From positions 298 to 64,297 of the forward strand of contig PMUI01000121.1 of the NCBI GenBank assembly GCA_003166955.1: a DNA stretch of 64,000 bases, read 5' to 3'. The notes under the pieces are model-generated. The model did no database searches. It saw only the letters and a program-made list of their open reading frames with translations, and was not told the DNA's origin. This document shows, one piece after another, positions 49,874 through 58,629 of this stretch (within the stretch, counting starts at the first letter, position 1; each line of letters opens with the position of its first letter). A program made the position numbers and the translations under genes. This DNA is from Acidobacterium sp. (GTDB taxonomy: Bacteria; Acidobacteriota; Terriglobia; Terriglobales; Acidobacteriaceae).

Positions 49874-51208
49874 CTATTTGAGCGACGACCGCACCCACGC
49901 ATCGAGCTGGCCCGTGGCCCGCAGCAGATTCAGCTCCGCCTTGATAAAAGAAAAGTCAGCATCGATTACATCCTCGTAGCGCTCGCGTTCCTCGATATGC
50001 GCTCTCTGCGCCTGCGTCGGCGAGATCGATGGTGCGTTGGGGATGCCGCTCCCACTGGTCAGTTCAGTCTCGATGGTTTTCAGCTGCTCCTGCGCCAGCT
50101 CACCATTCACCTGAGCGACGCGGTGTTGCGCGACCAGTTCGCGGAGCGAGCCGCGCAGGGTCAATGTCTGCTCGCTGAGTATGTTAAGAGCCGCGTCGGC
50201 GTCCGCCTGGGCATGGGCCGCATCGGCTGTGGATTCACGAGCCTTCGCCCGGCGCGTGGCGTCGAAAAACGGAAACGTCAGCTGCACTCCCAGCTCCACG
50301 TTGTTGTACTGGAAGTGAGGGAAGTACTCGGTATAGCCGGGTGTCTTCTCAAACAACGAGTATTGGCCTCCGAATACCGCCATGGGACGGTAGTTCTGCT
50401 TGGCGTCGCCCAGTGCCGCGTACCACTTCGACTTCGCATTGGCGTAGGCTGCGGAGACACCCGGGTTGTCCTGAGCTGTTTGCCCACCGCTCTCGATCGA
50501 GTTTGCGGACGGTGGGGCGGGAATGCTGCTGCAGACTGTTGTGAGCCCGACTGAGGGAAGGCCGGTGAGCTGCGCAAGCCTTTCTCGCATCACGTCAGCG
50601 TCGTTTTCGAGGTGAGTGCGCTTTTCATCCACCTGCGCGGCGGCCAGCTCTGCCTGCAGTTCGGCGATATGCGGGTCAACCCCAGCCTGCACGCGGTCAT
50701 GCTCGATCTGCACCAGCGATTCGGCGTACCCCTTCTCCTCTTCCAGGGCGGCAATCTCTTTCAGATCGTGATCCAGTTCCACGTACGCAAGCGCCACATC
50801 GAACGCAACCTGCTGCTGCACATCCTTCAGATTCAGGTTGGCGCTGTTGATGCCTTGACGCGCCGCGCGAATGTAGTCCCGTTGCGACCACGACAGTACC
50901 AACGACTGCGCATTCGCGTTGAAAAACGACGGATAGCCCAGCGGAAAACCATAGGCATATCCGGGGCTCAGACCAACGACGAAGTTGGGGATATACGCAT
51001 CCTTGGTTTCCTGCCATGCGGCGGTCGCCCGTTGAACGTTGGCTGCGGCTCCGCGCACCGACGGACTGTTTTTCTCGGCGAGGTCAACGGCGCTCGAAAG
51101 GGAAATCTGAGCTCCGGCCGCCACAGGCATGAGAAGAAACAGAACGGCTGCAACTTCTTTGAGATTCAGGTTGCGCGTTCGGTGGAGGATCCGCTTCGAC
51201 TCGAGCAT
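49874..51208 (-). CDS. TolC-family outer-membrane efflux protein
   Basis: 444 aa from ATG 51208, the start that places a hydrophobic signal (EVAAVLFLLMPVAAGAQ) near the N-terminus; it begins 10 bases after the TPR gene's stop. Two TolC repeats are visible through the paired helices beginning SLSSAVDLAEKNSPSVRGAAANVQRA and the later FDATRRAKARESTADAAHAQADADAALN. Forms the outer-membrane exit duct for the periplasmic adaptor encoded at 52223. No inner-membrane pump gene is adjacent. Confidence 0.87.
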   Translation of the reverse strand: MLESKRILHRTRNLNLKEVAAVLFLLMPVAAGAQISLSSAVDLAEKNSPSVRGAAANVQRATAAWQETKDAYIPNFVVGLSPGYAYGFPLGYPSFFNANAQSLVLSWSQRDYIRAARQGINSANLNLKDVQQQVAFDVALAYVELDHDLKEIAALEEEKGYAESLVQIEHDRVQAGVDPHIAELQAELAAAQVDEKRTHLENDADVMRERLAQLTGLPSVGLTTVCSSIPAPPSANSIESGGQTAQDNPGVSAAYANAKSKWYAALGDAKQNYRPMAVFGGQYSLFEKTPGYTEYFPHFQYNNVELGVQLTFPFFDATRRAKARESTADAAHAQADADAALNILSEQTLTLRGSLRELVAQHRVAQVNGELAQEQLKTIETELTSGSGIPNAPSISPTQAQRAHIEERERYEDVIDADFSFIKAELNLLRATGQLDAWVRSSLK

Positions 51209-51218
51209 CGCTCTGAGT

Positions 51219-52202
51219 TTACCGGCCAGCGGCCCTGGCCGCGGCATTTCCTGAAGGAATCCGATAGCCGGACGCCAGCGCGTGCGCCGCCGCAATCTGT
51301 TGCTGCGCGCCCGCGGCGTCCCCCTGCTTCCGCAACAACTCCGCAAGCTGTGCGCGCACCACGAACGTCGGCGCCAGCTCCGACTGCATATTCGAATTCA
51401 GATATTGCTGCAGCCACTGGATTGCCGTCTGCGGTTCGCGCCCCGCCAGGGTCAGATTGCTCGCCCCATCCACCAGCGCGATCCCGTGATGCGGATCAAG
51501 CGCCGCCCCCGCCTGCGCCGCCGCAACCATCTCGTCCACCCGCCCGCGCCGCCGATAAAACGCCGCCAGATCCATCCACGCGTTGGCCGGATACGACGAC
51601 TTGGCCGTAGCATCCTTCGCCCTCGCTTCGGCTGTCGCATAGTCCCTCTTCGACTCGGCAATGCGCACCTCGAGCGTCAGCGCCGCCGCCGCATTCACAG
51701 CGGCGAGTTGCTGCGCGACGGCCTCTGCCTTCGCCACGCCCCCGCCCACCACCAGCGGAGCCATCACGTCGAACTCGCCCAGATCGGACAGCGCCTCTGC
51801 GTTGCGCGGATCGAGCTCGACCGCCTGCTCGAACTCGGCATGCACCCTGCGCGCCAGCGGATAACCCGCCACCAGCGATGCATGCTCGGCCTTCTGCCCG
51901 TAAGCGCGCCCCAGCCACAAGTGAAAATTGCTGTCGCCCTGCGCCAACTCGACCGCTGCCTCGCAGTCGCTCACCGCCTGGTCCCACTTCTCCTCCTGGT
52001 AGTAAACCCGGCAGCGCAGGTTGCGCGCTTCGGCATCGTTGGGATTGTGCGCCAGGGTTTCGTTCAGCAGCTGCAGAGCGCTGTCCGCGCGCCCATGGTC
52101 CATATCCTGGCGCGCCTGGTTCACCGCCGGGTTTGCCGCTCCCGCCGCCATAGACCCCAAGCCTGCGCAAAGAACAAAAAGGACCGGGCGCGCCGCCAGC
52201 AT
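51219..52202 (-). CDS. Secreted TPR protein in the efflux operon
   Basis: 327 aa from ATG 52202 (GGAG 4-5 nt upstream); a TTG at 52214 would add four residues. Signal peptide to AAGAA, then helical tetratricopeptide repeats across the whole length (ARQDMDHGRADSALQLLNETLAHNPNDAEARN, FEQAVELDPRNAEALSDLGEF, QAGAALDPHHGIALVDGA). Located in the periplasm between adaptor and TolC genes, so it probably scaffolds the export machinery. The repeats are irregular and some are degenerate. Confidence 0.75.
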   Translation of the reverse strand: MLAARPVLFVLCAGLGSMAAGAANPAVNQARQDMDHGRADSALQLLNETLAHNPNDAEARNLRCRVYYQEEKWDQAVSDCEAAVELAQGDSNFHLWLGRAYGQKAEHASLVAGYPLARRVHAEFEQAVELDPRNAEALSDLGEFDVMAPLVVGGGVAKAEAVAQQLAAVNAAAALTLEVRIAESKRDYATAEARAKDATAKSSYPANAWMDLAAFYRRRGRVDEMVAAAQAGAALDPHHGIALVDGASNLTLAGREPQTAIQWLQQYLNSNMQSELAPTFVVRAQLAELLRKQGDAAGAQQQIAAAHALASGYRIPSGNAAARAAGR

Positions 52203-52222
52203 TCGTCTCCGCAAGTTCCCCC

Positions 52223-53461
52223 CTACTGGACGACCTTCACCGGCACGCCATCGGTCAGCGGTTGTGCGTTCGTCGTCCCCAGCGCCACCACATCGCCGGC
52301 CTTCAGACCACTCACGACCTGCACTTCGCTCAGGTTCCTGACCCCAATCGTCACGCGAACCCGATGCAGGGAATTGCCCTCTTTTCGATAGACAAACGTC
52401 GATCCCTGCTCGAAGTGCAGCGCGTCCCGCGGCACTTTCAGGACGTTAGATTCATTGGCCACCGTGACGGTCACACGAACATTGGTGTCCGGCAGCAGCG
52501 CGCCGTCGGCGTTGTCGATCCCCACCAGCACCTCGCCCACATTGCGCGTTCCGTACGTAATGATGGTCGAAGGCAGGCGGCTGATATGCCCGTTCCATTG
52601 TTCGTCGGGGCGAGCATCCCACACGATCGTTACCAGCTGCCCCAGGCTCAGCTTGCCGATCTCCGGCTCGTCGAAAAACGCCCGCACCTGCAGCTTCGTC
52701 AGGTCCGCCATCGAAAGCAGCCGGTCTCCCTGGTTCACATACTCCGTCCGCGACACCGGCAGCGAGTACACCGTCCCCGCAAACGGCGCATGCACCACCG
52801 CATGATGCAGCGCGTCCTCGGCCGCAGCGCAGGCGGCCTCCGCATCGTGGAGGGTCGCCTGCGCATGCGCCAGATCGGCCGTCCCGTAACGCTCCGTCTG
52901 CCGCTGCTGCAAAACCTGCAGAACACTCGTGTCGGCCGCCACTCGCGTCTGCGCCGCGTTGATCTCGCTCGCCGACGCGGCCCCGGAGGCCTGCAGCTTC
53001 TCCAGCGCCTCCAGATCCCGCTGCGCCTGGTCGCGATCGATCTGCGCCTTGTCCACCTCGCCCTTCAGCGATATGCGCTCTTCCTGCGTGCCGCCGCGCT
53101 GCGACGCCTGGTAAGCCGCCTGCGCGCCCTTCAGCTGCGACTCCGCCGTGGCCACCCGCGCTCGCGCCTCGGTGTCATCCATCGACAGCAGCAGCTTGCC
53201 CGTGGGAACCTTCTCCCCCTCGTGCGCGTTCAGCGATTGAATGATCCCCGCAAATGGAGCATGCGCCTCAAAATTTACCTGCGGCTCCACCTTGCCATTC
53301 GTCGGGACCGTGCTCTTCAGGTCCCCCGTGCTCGCCGCAGCCACACGAATGGGCAAACTCCCCCGAGTCATCAGGTGTACGCCCCAAAAAATAACGATGA
53401 TCGCGACGGCTGTAATGGTCCAGACCCGAGCCGTTCGTGGCCTTGTCTGCCCTGTTTTCAT
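52223..53461 (-). CDS. HlyD/RND-type periplasmic adaptor protein
   Basis: 412 aa. N-terminal membrane anchor (TITAVAIIVIFWGVHLM, residues ~15-31), lipoyl-type half motifs (VEPQVNFEAHAPFAGIIQSLNAHEGEKVPTGKLL and HAPFAGTVYSLPVSRTEYVNQGDRLL), a long coiled-coil hairpin ~95-215, a beta-barrel domain ~260-340, and a C-terminal membrane-proximal domain. It couples an inner-membrane transporter to TolC. The operon order adaptor, TPR, TolC without a pump suggests an ABC or RND partner encoded elsewhere. Confidence 0.87.
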   Translation of the reverse strand: MKTGQTRPRTARVWTITAVAIIVIFWGVHLMTRGSLPIRVAAASTGDLKSTVPTNGKVEPQVNFEAHAPFAGIIQSLNAHEGEKVPTGKLLLSMDDTEARARVATAESQLKGAQAAYQASQRGGTQEERISLKGEVDKAQIDRDQAQRDLEALEKLQASGAASASEINAAQTRVAADTSVLQVLQQRQTERYGTADLAHAQATLHDAEAACAAAEDALHHAVVHAPFAGTVYSLPVSRTEYVNQGDRLLSMADLTKLQVRAFFDEPEIGKLSLGQLVTIVWDARPDEQWNGHISRLPSTIITYGTRNVGEVLVGIDNADGALLPDTNVRVTVTVANESNVLKVPRDALHFEQGSTFVYRKEGNSLHRVRVTIGVRNLSEVQVVSGLKAGDVVALGTTNAQPLTDGVPVKVVQ

Positions 53462-53599
53462 TCGTAAAACCGTGAGTCAGTATATAAGACACACACTACT
53501 GGCTTTAGGGTTCGGAAATCGCGAATTTTGCCAGGGTACCGCACTCACCACTCCGGCCCCTCGCCGTCCTCGCCCCGCCGCTCCCCGTAAAATTGGTGC

Positions 53600-53998
53600 A
53601 TGGCCATCGCCCCCCGTTACACCGACGAGCACGCGCAGGCCGGGCTCGACTTCGATTTCCCCCTCATCGAAACCTGGCGCAACCAGTTCCCCGGCTATGA
53701 AATTGTTATCGACGATCCCGAGTTCACTTCAGTGTGTCCCAAAACCGGTCTGCCCGACTTTGGCGTCATCACTCTCCGCTACATGCCGCGCGAGCAGTGT
53801 CTCGAGCTGAAATCCTGGAAGGAATATCTCTTCTGCTATCGCAACCTCGGCATCTTCCAGGAGAACGCCGTCAACCGCATCCTCGAAGACGTCGTGCGCG
53901 CCTGCGATCCGGTCTGGGCTGTCGTGAAAGGTGACTTCCGCCCCCGCGGCGGCATCTCCACCACCATCGAAGCGCGCTGGCCGAGGCCGGTTAGCTAG
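53600..53998 (+). CDS. queF: NADPH-dependent 7-cyano-7-deazaguanine reductase
   Basis: Reduces preQ0 to preQ1 in queuosine tRNA modification. 132 aa, the short (unimodular) QueF type. Catalytic Cys46 in TSVCPKTGLPDF, with Asp53, and CLELKSWKEYLFCYRNLGIFQEN, the QueF motif. Its 138-bp upstream spacer was examined for a preQ1 riboswitch without a clear match. No other queuosine gene is nearby. Confidence 0.93.
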   Translation: MAIAPRYTDEHAQAGLDFDFPLIETWRNQFPGYEIVIDDPEFTSVCPKTGLPDFGVITLRYMPREQCLELKSWKEYLFCYRNLGIFQENAVNRILEDVVRACDPVWAVVKGDFRPRGGISTTIEARWPRPVS

Positions 53999-54070
53999 CA
54001 GGAAGCCGGAAGCAGGAAGCTGGAAGGACGCCGGAAGCTGGAAGCCGGAAGTCGGAAGCCAGATGCTGGA
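53999..54070. repeat. GGAAGCTGGAAGC tandem repeat
   Basis: About seven degenerate units of GGAAGC(C/T/A)GGAAGC type immediately after queF. The complementary version occurs at 54529-54556, on the far side of the decayed four-helix-bundle gene, and again at 39835-39866. Confidence 0.65.
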
Positions 54071-54158
54071 TCCCAACCGCGACAAGTGACCGACGTTTTG
54101 TCGAAGGACCTTCGTGCTGTTGCGTAAGTGCCTCACCGCGACGTGGAATGAAGGCACG

Positions 54159-54526
54159 ATGGAGACACGGCATTACCGCGATTTGCAGGTTTGGCAGCGC
54201 TCGATGTCACTGGCGCGTGAGATTTACGCGGTCACTGATGGCTTTCCGCGGAACGAGCAGTTTGGGCTCGCGTCAGCCAAATCCGGCGCGCAGCCGTTTC
54301 TGTTCCGAGCAACATAGCCGAAGGACGTGGGCGGATGACAGCTAAGAGCTTTGCCCTCTTCCTTTCTCAGGCCCGCGGCTCCCTTTATGAGCTGTAAACC
54401 CAGATCGAACTGGCGGGCGATCTCGGCTTCGTGAGCAAAGACCGGGCGCAGTCGGTTATGAGTGAGGCGGCGGAAATTGCTAGCATGATCCAGGGGCTGG
54501 TCGCAACTCTCCGCGGCTCGTCTTAG
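54159..54526 (+). pseudogene. Decayed four-helix-bundle (23S rRNA intervening-sequence type) protein
   Basis: The first frame gives METRHYRDLQVWQRSMSLA and REIYAVTDGFPRNEQFGLAS, the start of the four-helix-bundle family. At about 54275 the continuation QIRRAAVSVPSNIAEGRG is in another frame, so there is a 1-base deletion or 2-base insertion. A second lesion, TAA in place of a Glu codon, falls in RGSLYEL-stop-TQIELAGDLGF. The rest is readable to a stop at 54524. Two independent lesions mean it is not functional. It is bracketed by inverted GGAAGCTGGAAGC-type repeats. Confidence 0.85.
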
Positions 54527-54528
54527 CC

Positions 54529-54556
54529 TCCGGTTTCCAGCTTCCCGCTTCCAGCT
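54529..54556. repeat. GCTTCCAGCTTCC repeat, inverse copy
   Basis: Reads on the minus strand as the same GGAAGCTGGAA element found upstream at 53999-54070, giving an inverted pair around the decayed gene. It runs into the stop codon of the lipoprotein gene. Confidence 0.6.
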
Positions 54557-55352
54557 ACAGATTCTGCGACTGCACGGTCAGCGACCCCGTCCCCGCGTCC
54601 CCACTGCACTTGCCGCCCGTGATCGACCAGTTCGTGATCGTCAGCTGTGTCGCAGCCGCGTTGAACGTGCCCACCGCCGTCAGCACCGTCCCGCTCAGAG
54701 GATCGCTGTACGTCATCGAGAGCTCGCTGCCCGTTACCAGCGACGTGGTCACCGAAGGCTGGTTCGCGAAGCAATTGTCCCCGGGGAACGTCGCCGTTCC
54801 CGACAGCGAGAACTGCCCATCCAGATCGGGCTGCGACGTCTGTTGCAGCAGCGACGATACCGCAATCTGAGTCCCTGTTCCGTCGACGAAATTCCCGGTG
54901 TAGGTGCCGTTGATCGCCGAGTAGTCCGTTGCCGTCACTGTGGCCGTTCCCAGCGATCCGCACCCGCCGCCCGCAAAGCTCCAGTTCGCCCCGGCAATAC
55001 CCTTGCCATCGCCGGAAACCTGGCCCTGCAGTGTCAGCACCGTGCCGTTGCTGAACGCCGACGAGACCAGCATCATCTTGTTGTCGCCACCCACCGAGCC
55101 GGTCAGCAAAATGTCCATCGTGGGAGTGACGCACGAGCTTCCGCTCAGTCGCGCAATCGCGCTCGCCTGCTCGTACGCGCCTTGCATGAATCCGAGGTTG
55201 AGCACGATGTTGGATGAGCTCGAAGTGAAAGCCCAGTTGCCGGACAATGACGTTCCGACCTGGAGCGGCGTGTTGGCCAGGCCGCATCCGGTCAGAATCG
55301 AGAGCCCGAAGACAGTAGCAACGGCAAGAAAAGCAGCACTGCGATTCCGCAT
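54555..55352 (-). CDS. Lipoprotein of unknown function
   Basis: 265 aa from ATG 55352 (GAGG 8 nt upstream). Lipobox LTG-Cys at about residue 23 (FGLSILTGCG). The mature protein is Ser/Gly/Thr-rich, beta-rich and contains repeated patterns such as GNWAFTSSSSNIVLNLG, LTLQGQVSGDGKGIAGANWSF and QFSLSGTATFPGDNC, typical of acidobacterial surface lipoproteins with paired cysteines. No named domain. Expected to be anchored to a membrane leaflet. Confidence 0.65.
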   Translation of the reverse strand: MRNRSAAFLAVATVFGLSILTGCGLANTPLQVGTSLSGNWAFTSSSSNIVLNLGFMQGAYEQASAIARLSGSSCVTPTMDILLTGSVGGDNKMMLVSSAFSNGTVLTLQGQVSGDGKGIAGANWSFAGGGCGSLGTATVTATDYSAINGTYTGNFVDGTGTQIAVSSLLQQTSQPDLDGQFSLSGTATFPGDNCFANQPSVTTSLVTGSELSMTYSDPLSGTVLTAVGTFNAAATQLTITNWSITGGKCSGDAGTGSLTVQSQNL

Positions 55353-55516
55353 GGGGGAGCCTCTTTTTAACCTCAGCAGAGGTACCTGGAAGATAAACAA
55401 CTCCACCCCGCGTTTCCAGACCCCGAAAGAGGCATTACCGGAGTCATGGGATCCGCAGAATTACACTGGAAACGTTGCCGTTAGCGCAACTGACCGCGAG
55501 CCAGTGCCCAGCCGCC

Positions 55517-55549
55517 AATAACGTTACTGAGGTTGAGGGTAACGTTATT
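55517..55549. repeat. Perfect 11-bp inverted repeat at the 3' end of the STN-like gene
   Basis: AATAACGTTAC (55517-55527) and GTAACGTTATT (55539-55549) are exact inverted copies separated by 11 bases, and a TGAGGTTG unit is directly repeated with them. The right arm overlaps the stop codon of the minus-strand gene at 55545. It may form a hairpin that ends its transcript, or be a protein-binding site. Confidence 0.5.
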
Positions 55550-56333
55550 GAGGTTGTGGAGCCTGCGGCTGTTGCTGCTGCTGTTGCTGCCGGATCCGCT
55601 GCAGCTCCTGCAGCATCTCCTGCGGCGTCCTCGGCCGCTGATCCGCGGGGTTGGTGGGCGGAGGCCGCGGCGTCACCTCCTCCACTGGCGGAGGAGGCGG
55701 AGGAGGCGGTTCATCCTCTTCTTCCTCATGCTGCGGGCTCGGTTGCCCCGCGGTGATCGGTGCATTGCTGCGCGCCATCAGCACCACCTCGCGTGGCGTT
55801 CCGGCGTCGGTCTCGCCGACCATCAGGAAGTTGTACCCGGCCCCGTCCAGCAGCGACGACAGCACGTCGCGCGGCGGTCCCGGCCCATAAAACCCGAATA
55901 CCCGCGAGTCCTTCTCGAACCCATCCACGGTCATGCCCGTCACCGCCAGATCCTTCAGGATCTGCGAAAGGCTCGAGTTGTTCGCATCCACCGCCAGCGA
56001 CCCGCCACTCAGAGTCAAGCGAGCCGGACCGGCCGGCTTGTCCTGCAGAGAAGGTGGAAGGTTAGGTGTGGGCTTCAGTGCGGCGCTCGCAGGTTGTGTG
56101 CCAGGGGCACCCGGCATTCCCGCAGGAGCACCCGGCTGTCCCAGTGCACCCGGCTGTGTCGCGATCGCAGCCGGGGGCTTGGAAACCCCCTGCCTGGGCC
56201 CGATCCCCGGAAGCGGCATCCGCCGTCCGTCGGGCATCGTCCCTGGGGCCTGCATCACCTGCGCCTGACACGAAAAGGCCAAAACGGCAGCCGCCGCCCA
56301 GACCAGTCTTCGTGAATAGCTCAGAAACTGCAT
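55545..56333 (-). CDS. Secreted proline-rich protein with STN-like domain
   Basis: 262 aa. Signal peptide to SCQAQ, then a Pro/Gly/Gln linker (~30-90), an STN-like domain ~100-185 (RLTLSGGSLAVDANNSSLSQILKDLAVTGMTVDGF, DVLSSLLDGAGYNFLMVG), then an acidic/polyproline run (EEEEDEPPPPPPPPVEE) and a poly-Gln tail. The STN fold is normally the N-terminal part of secretins and TonB receptors; here it stands alone. It may bind a periplasmic partner through the polyproline region. Confidence 0.6.
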   Translation of the reverse strand: MQFLSYSRRLVWAAAAVLAFSCQAQVMQAPGTMPDGRRMPLPGIGPRQGVSKPPAAIATQPGALGQPGAPAGMPGAPGTQPASAALKPTPNLPPSLQDKPAGPARLTLSGGSLAVDANNSSLSQILKDLAVTGMTVDGFEKDSRVFGFYGPGPPRDVLSSLLDGAGYNFLMVGETDAGTPREVVLMARSNAPITAGQPSPQHEEEEDEPPPPPPPPVEEVTPRPPPTNPADQRPRTPQEMLQELQRIRQQQQQQQPQAPQPQ

Positions 56334-56444
56334 CGAAGTCTTAGAATTCGCAGGATGCCACGGGTTCGCAATAACCCCCGCTCCTGTGTACTAGACTAGC
56401 AGTGATTCGAATTCGCTCATCGGCGAATTGAAGGGAAGTCTCCC

Positions 56445-57482
56445 ATGCGCCCCCGTTTCGCAACCACCTGCGCCACGTTCCTGGCTCTTGCTGTCCCCAT
56501 AGCCCTGGCCCTGCCCGCTTTCGGCGTCAGCTGCATGACCCAGTCGCAGATGACCTCCGCCGAGCGCACCATCCTTGCCCAGTCGGCGCAGATGATCGGC
56601 CAGAACGTCGAAGCCGGCAACGCCGCCGCCGTCCGCACCCAGACCATCGCCAGCGTCGCCGCCCAGTTTGACGGCATCGCCACCTCCATTCAGAACGTCA
56701 ACGCCTTCATCCAGCACGCCACCCTCACCGTCGACGGCCTCTACCTCCTCGACGCCACCGACCTGAAATCCGCCCAGGAAACGCAGTTCTTCTGCGGAGT
56801 CGCCGGCTCCGCCCTCACCGTCGAAGTCACCATCCCCGGCCTGCCTCCCGGCAAATACGGCTTCGCTGTTCTGCACGCCACCGGCGTCAAACAGCCCCAG
56901 CAAATTTCCCTCGTCCTCCAGAACGACCCCGCCGGCAGCCCGGACTGGAAACTCGCCGGCTTCTTCACCCGTCCCATGACCATGAGCGGCCACGACGGCG
57001 TCTGGTTCTGGCGTCAGGCCCGCGATTACGCCGCGAAAAAGCAGCTCTGGCCCGCCTGGTTCTACTATCAGACCGCGCAGAACCTGCTGATGCCCGTCGA
57101 CTTCATCTCCAGTCCCAACCTCCAGAAACTCGAAAAGGAATCCGAGCAGTCGCGCCCCGAAACCCTGCCCGGTCAGGATCCTATGCGCCTCATCGCTGGA
57201 ACCCAGACCTTCAGCATCACCAATGTGCACACCGGCGAATTCTCCGATCAGCTTGACCTGATCGTCACCTACAGCGCCACTCCCGGCCTCGATGCGGTCG
57301 CTTCCCGCGCCCAGGTCACCGCCGTCATGCGCGCGCTCCTGCAGCAGAATCCAGGCCTCCGCGATGCATTCCACGGCTTGTGGGTCTACGCCGCGACGCC
57401 CGGCAATCAAACACCCTTTGCCCTGGAATTGCCCATGAATCAAATTGAGACATCCCCTTCCCCCACCGGTCAGCGCAGTTAA
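56445..57482 (+). CDS. Secreted protein of unknown function
   Basis: 345 aa. Signal peptide of ~27 residues, then a helical, Ala/Gln-rich segment ~30-95 (TSAERTILAQSAQMIGQNVEAGNAAAVRTQTIASV), a beta-rich middle (~105-150), and a domain with WFWRQARDYAAKKQLWPAWFYYQTAQNLLMPVDFIS. The middle part with GSALTVEVTIPGLPPGKYGF suggests an Ig-like sandwich. No enzymatic motif recognised. It is followed 41 bases later by a nitroreductase gene. Confidence 0.6.
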   Translation: MRPRFATTCATFLALAVPIALALPAFGVSCMTQSQMTSAERTILAQSAQMIGQNVEAGNAAAVRTQTIASVAAQFDGIATSIQNVNAFIQHATLTVDGLYLLDATDLKSAQETQFFCGVAGSALTVEVTIPGLPPGKYGFAVLHATGVKQPQQISLVLQNDPAGSPDWKLAGFFTRPMTMSGHDGVWFWRQARDYAAKKQLWPAWFYYQTAQNLLMPVDFISSPNLQKLEKESEQSRPETLPGQDPMRLIAGTQTFSITNVHTGEFSDQLDLIVTYSATPGLDAVASRAQVTAVMRALLQQNPGLRDAFHGLWVYAATPGNQTPFALELPMNQIETSPSPTGQRS

Positions 57483-57523
57483 CCTCTACCAATCCCAAGA
57501 AAGCAGACAGGACACACCCCGGC

Positions 57524-58171
57524 ATGGCCAGTCGAACGGAAAAGTCTCTTAGTGAAGTGCTCGACCAGCGGAGAGCGACACCCAGTTTTGACGGTGCCCC
57601 CATTCCCGACTCCGATCTGAAGCAGATTCTCGAAGCCGGGCTCAAAATGCCCAGCGGCTACAACCTCCAGCCCTGGCGATTTGTCGTCGTCCGCACCCCC
57701 GAAGGCCGCCGCCGCCTCCGCGCGGCCTCCTATAACCAGGCCAAGGTCGAGGAAGCCTCTGCCGTCATCGTGGCCTGCGGCGACAAAGACGGCTGGCGCT
57801 CCGACATGGAAGAGATGATCCGGATCGGCCGCGAGCACGGCATGACCGAGAACTACGCCGAAGGCGCGCGCGAGAACATTCCCGCCTTCCTCGGCAACCA
57901 TCCCAACCTCACCGCCTGGCTCAATCGCCACGTCATGCTCGCCTTCTCCGGCATGCTGCTCATGGCCGAGGCGCTCGGTTACGACACCGCGCCCATGGAA
58001 GGCTACGAGGCCGACAAGGTTTGCGTGGTCCTCAATCTGCCCATGAGCTACGAAGTCGTCGCGCTCCTCGCCATCGGCCATCTCAAAGGCCCCGACAAAT
58101 ACGACGGCGACCGTTTCAGCATGCAGCGCCTCGTCTTCGACGGCGAATACGGCAAACCCATCAAGCTGTGA
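57524..58171 (+). CDS. Nitroreductase family protein
   Basis: 215 aa. FMN-binding fold with the N-terminal LSEVLDQRRATPSFDGAPI and KMPSGYNLQPWRFVVVRTPEGRRRL, the GYNLQPW phosphate/flavin motif, and C-terminal EALGYDTAPMEGYEADKV. Reduces nitroaromatics or quinones with NAD(P)H; physiological substrate unknown. Its stop overlaps the GTG start of the Nudix gene by 4 bases, so both are coupled. Confidence 0.88.
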   Translation: MASRTEKSLSEVLDQRRATPSFDGAPIPDSDLKQILEAGLKMPSGYNLQPWRFVVVRTPEGRRRLRAASYNQAKVEEASAVIVACGDKDGWRSDMEEMIRIGREHGMTENYAEGARENIPAFLGNHPNLTAWLNRHVMLAFSGMLLMAEALGYDTAPMEGYEADKVCVVLNLPMSYEVVALLAIGHLKGPDKYDGDRFSMQRLVFDGEYGKPIKL

Positions 58172-58605
58172 GACGGGAATATCCCGACGCGCCCATCGCC
58201 GGAGTCGGCGCCGTGATCGTCAACGACCCGCCCGGCGGACAAAAGCAGGTCCTCCTCATTCGTCGCGCCCAGGAGCCTCTCAAAGGCGAGTGGTCCCTCC
58301 CCGGCGGCGCCGTCGAGTTGGGCGAAACCCTCGAAGCCGCCATCTGCCGCGAAGTCCTCGAAGAAACCGGCCTCGTCGTCGAAACCGTCGACATCGTCCA
58401 GGCCTTCGACCGCATCTCGCGCGACCCCGGGGGCCGCGTCCGCTACCACTACATCCTCATCGACTTCCTCTGCCGCATCACCGGCGGCTCGCTCGCCTGC
58501 GCCACCGACGCCCTCGAAGCCCGCTGGGCCGCCGATGAAGAACTCGACGGCCTCACCCCGCTCACCATCGAAGTCATTCGCAATGCGCTTAAGATGGCAT
58601 CCTAA
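58168..58605 (+). CDS. Nudix hydrolase
   Basis: 145 aa from GTG 58168, overlapping the upstream stop (GTGA). Complete Nudix box GGAVELGETLEAAICREVLEETGL with the catalytic Glu residues. The flanking beta strands (VGAVIVNDPPGGQKQVLLIRRAQ, RYHYILIDFLC) are standard. Substrate specificity cannot be read; ADP-ribose or oxidised nucleotide are common for this class. Translational coupling to a flavin nitroreductase is a plausible redox/nucleotide-salvage pairing. Confidence 0.92.
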   Translation: MRREYPDAPIAGVGAVIVNDPPGGQKQVLLIRRAQEPLKGEWSLPGGAVELGETLEAAICREVLEETGLVVETVDIVQAFDRISRDPGGRVRYHYILIDFLCRITGGSLACATDALEARWAADEELDGLTPLTIEVIRNALKMAS

Positions 58606-58629
58606 AGCCGAGAGGATTCCGCACTCCGA

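Noticed and set aside
53462-53599. preQ1 riboswitch upstream of queF
   Set aside because: The short spacer was inspected for a preQ1-I or -II fold; no stem with a suitable A-rich tail was found.
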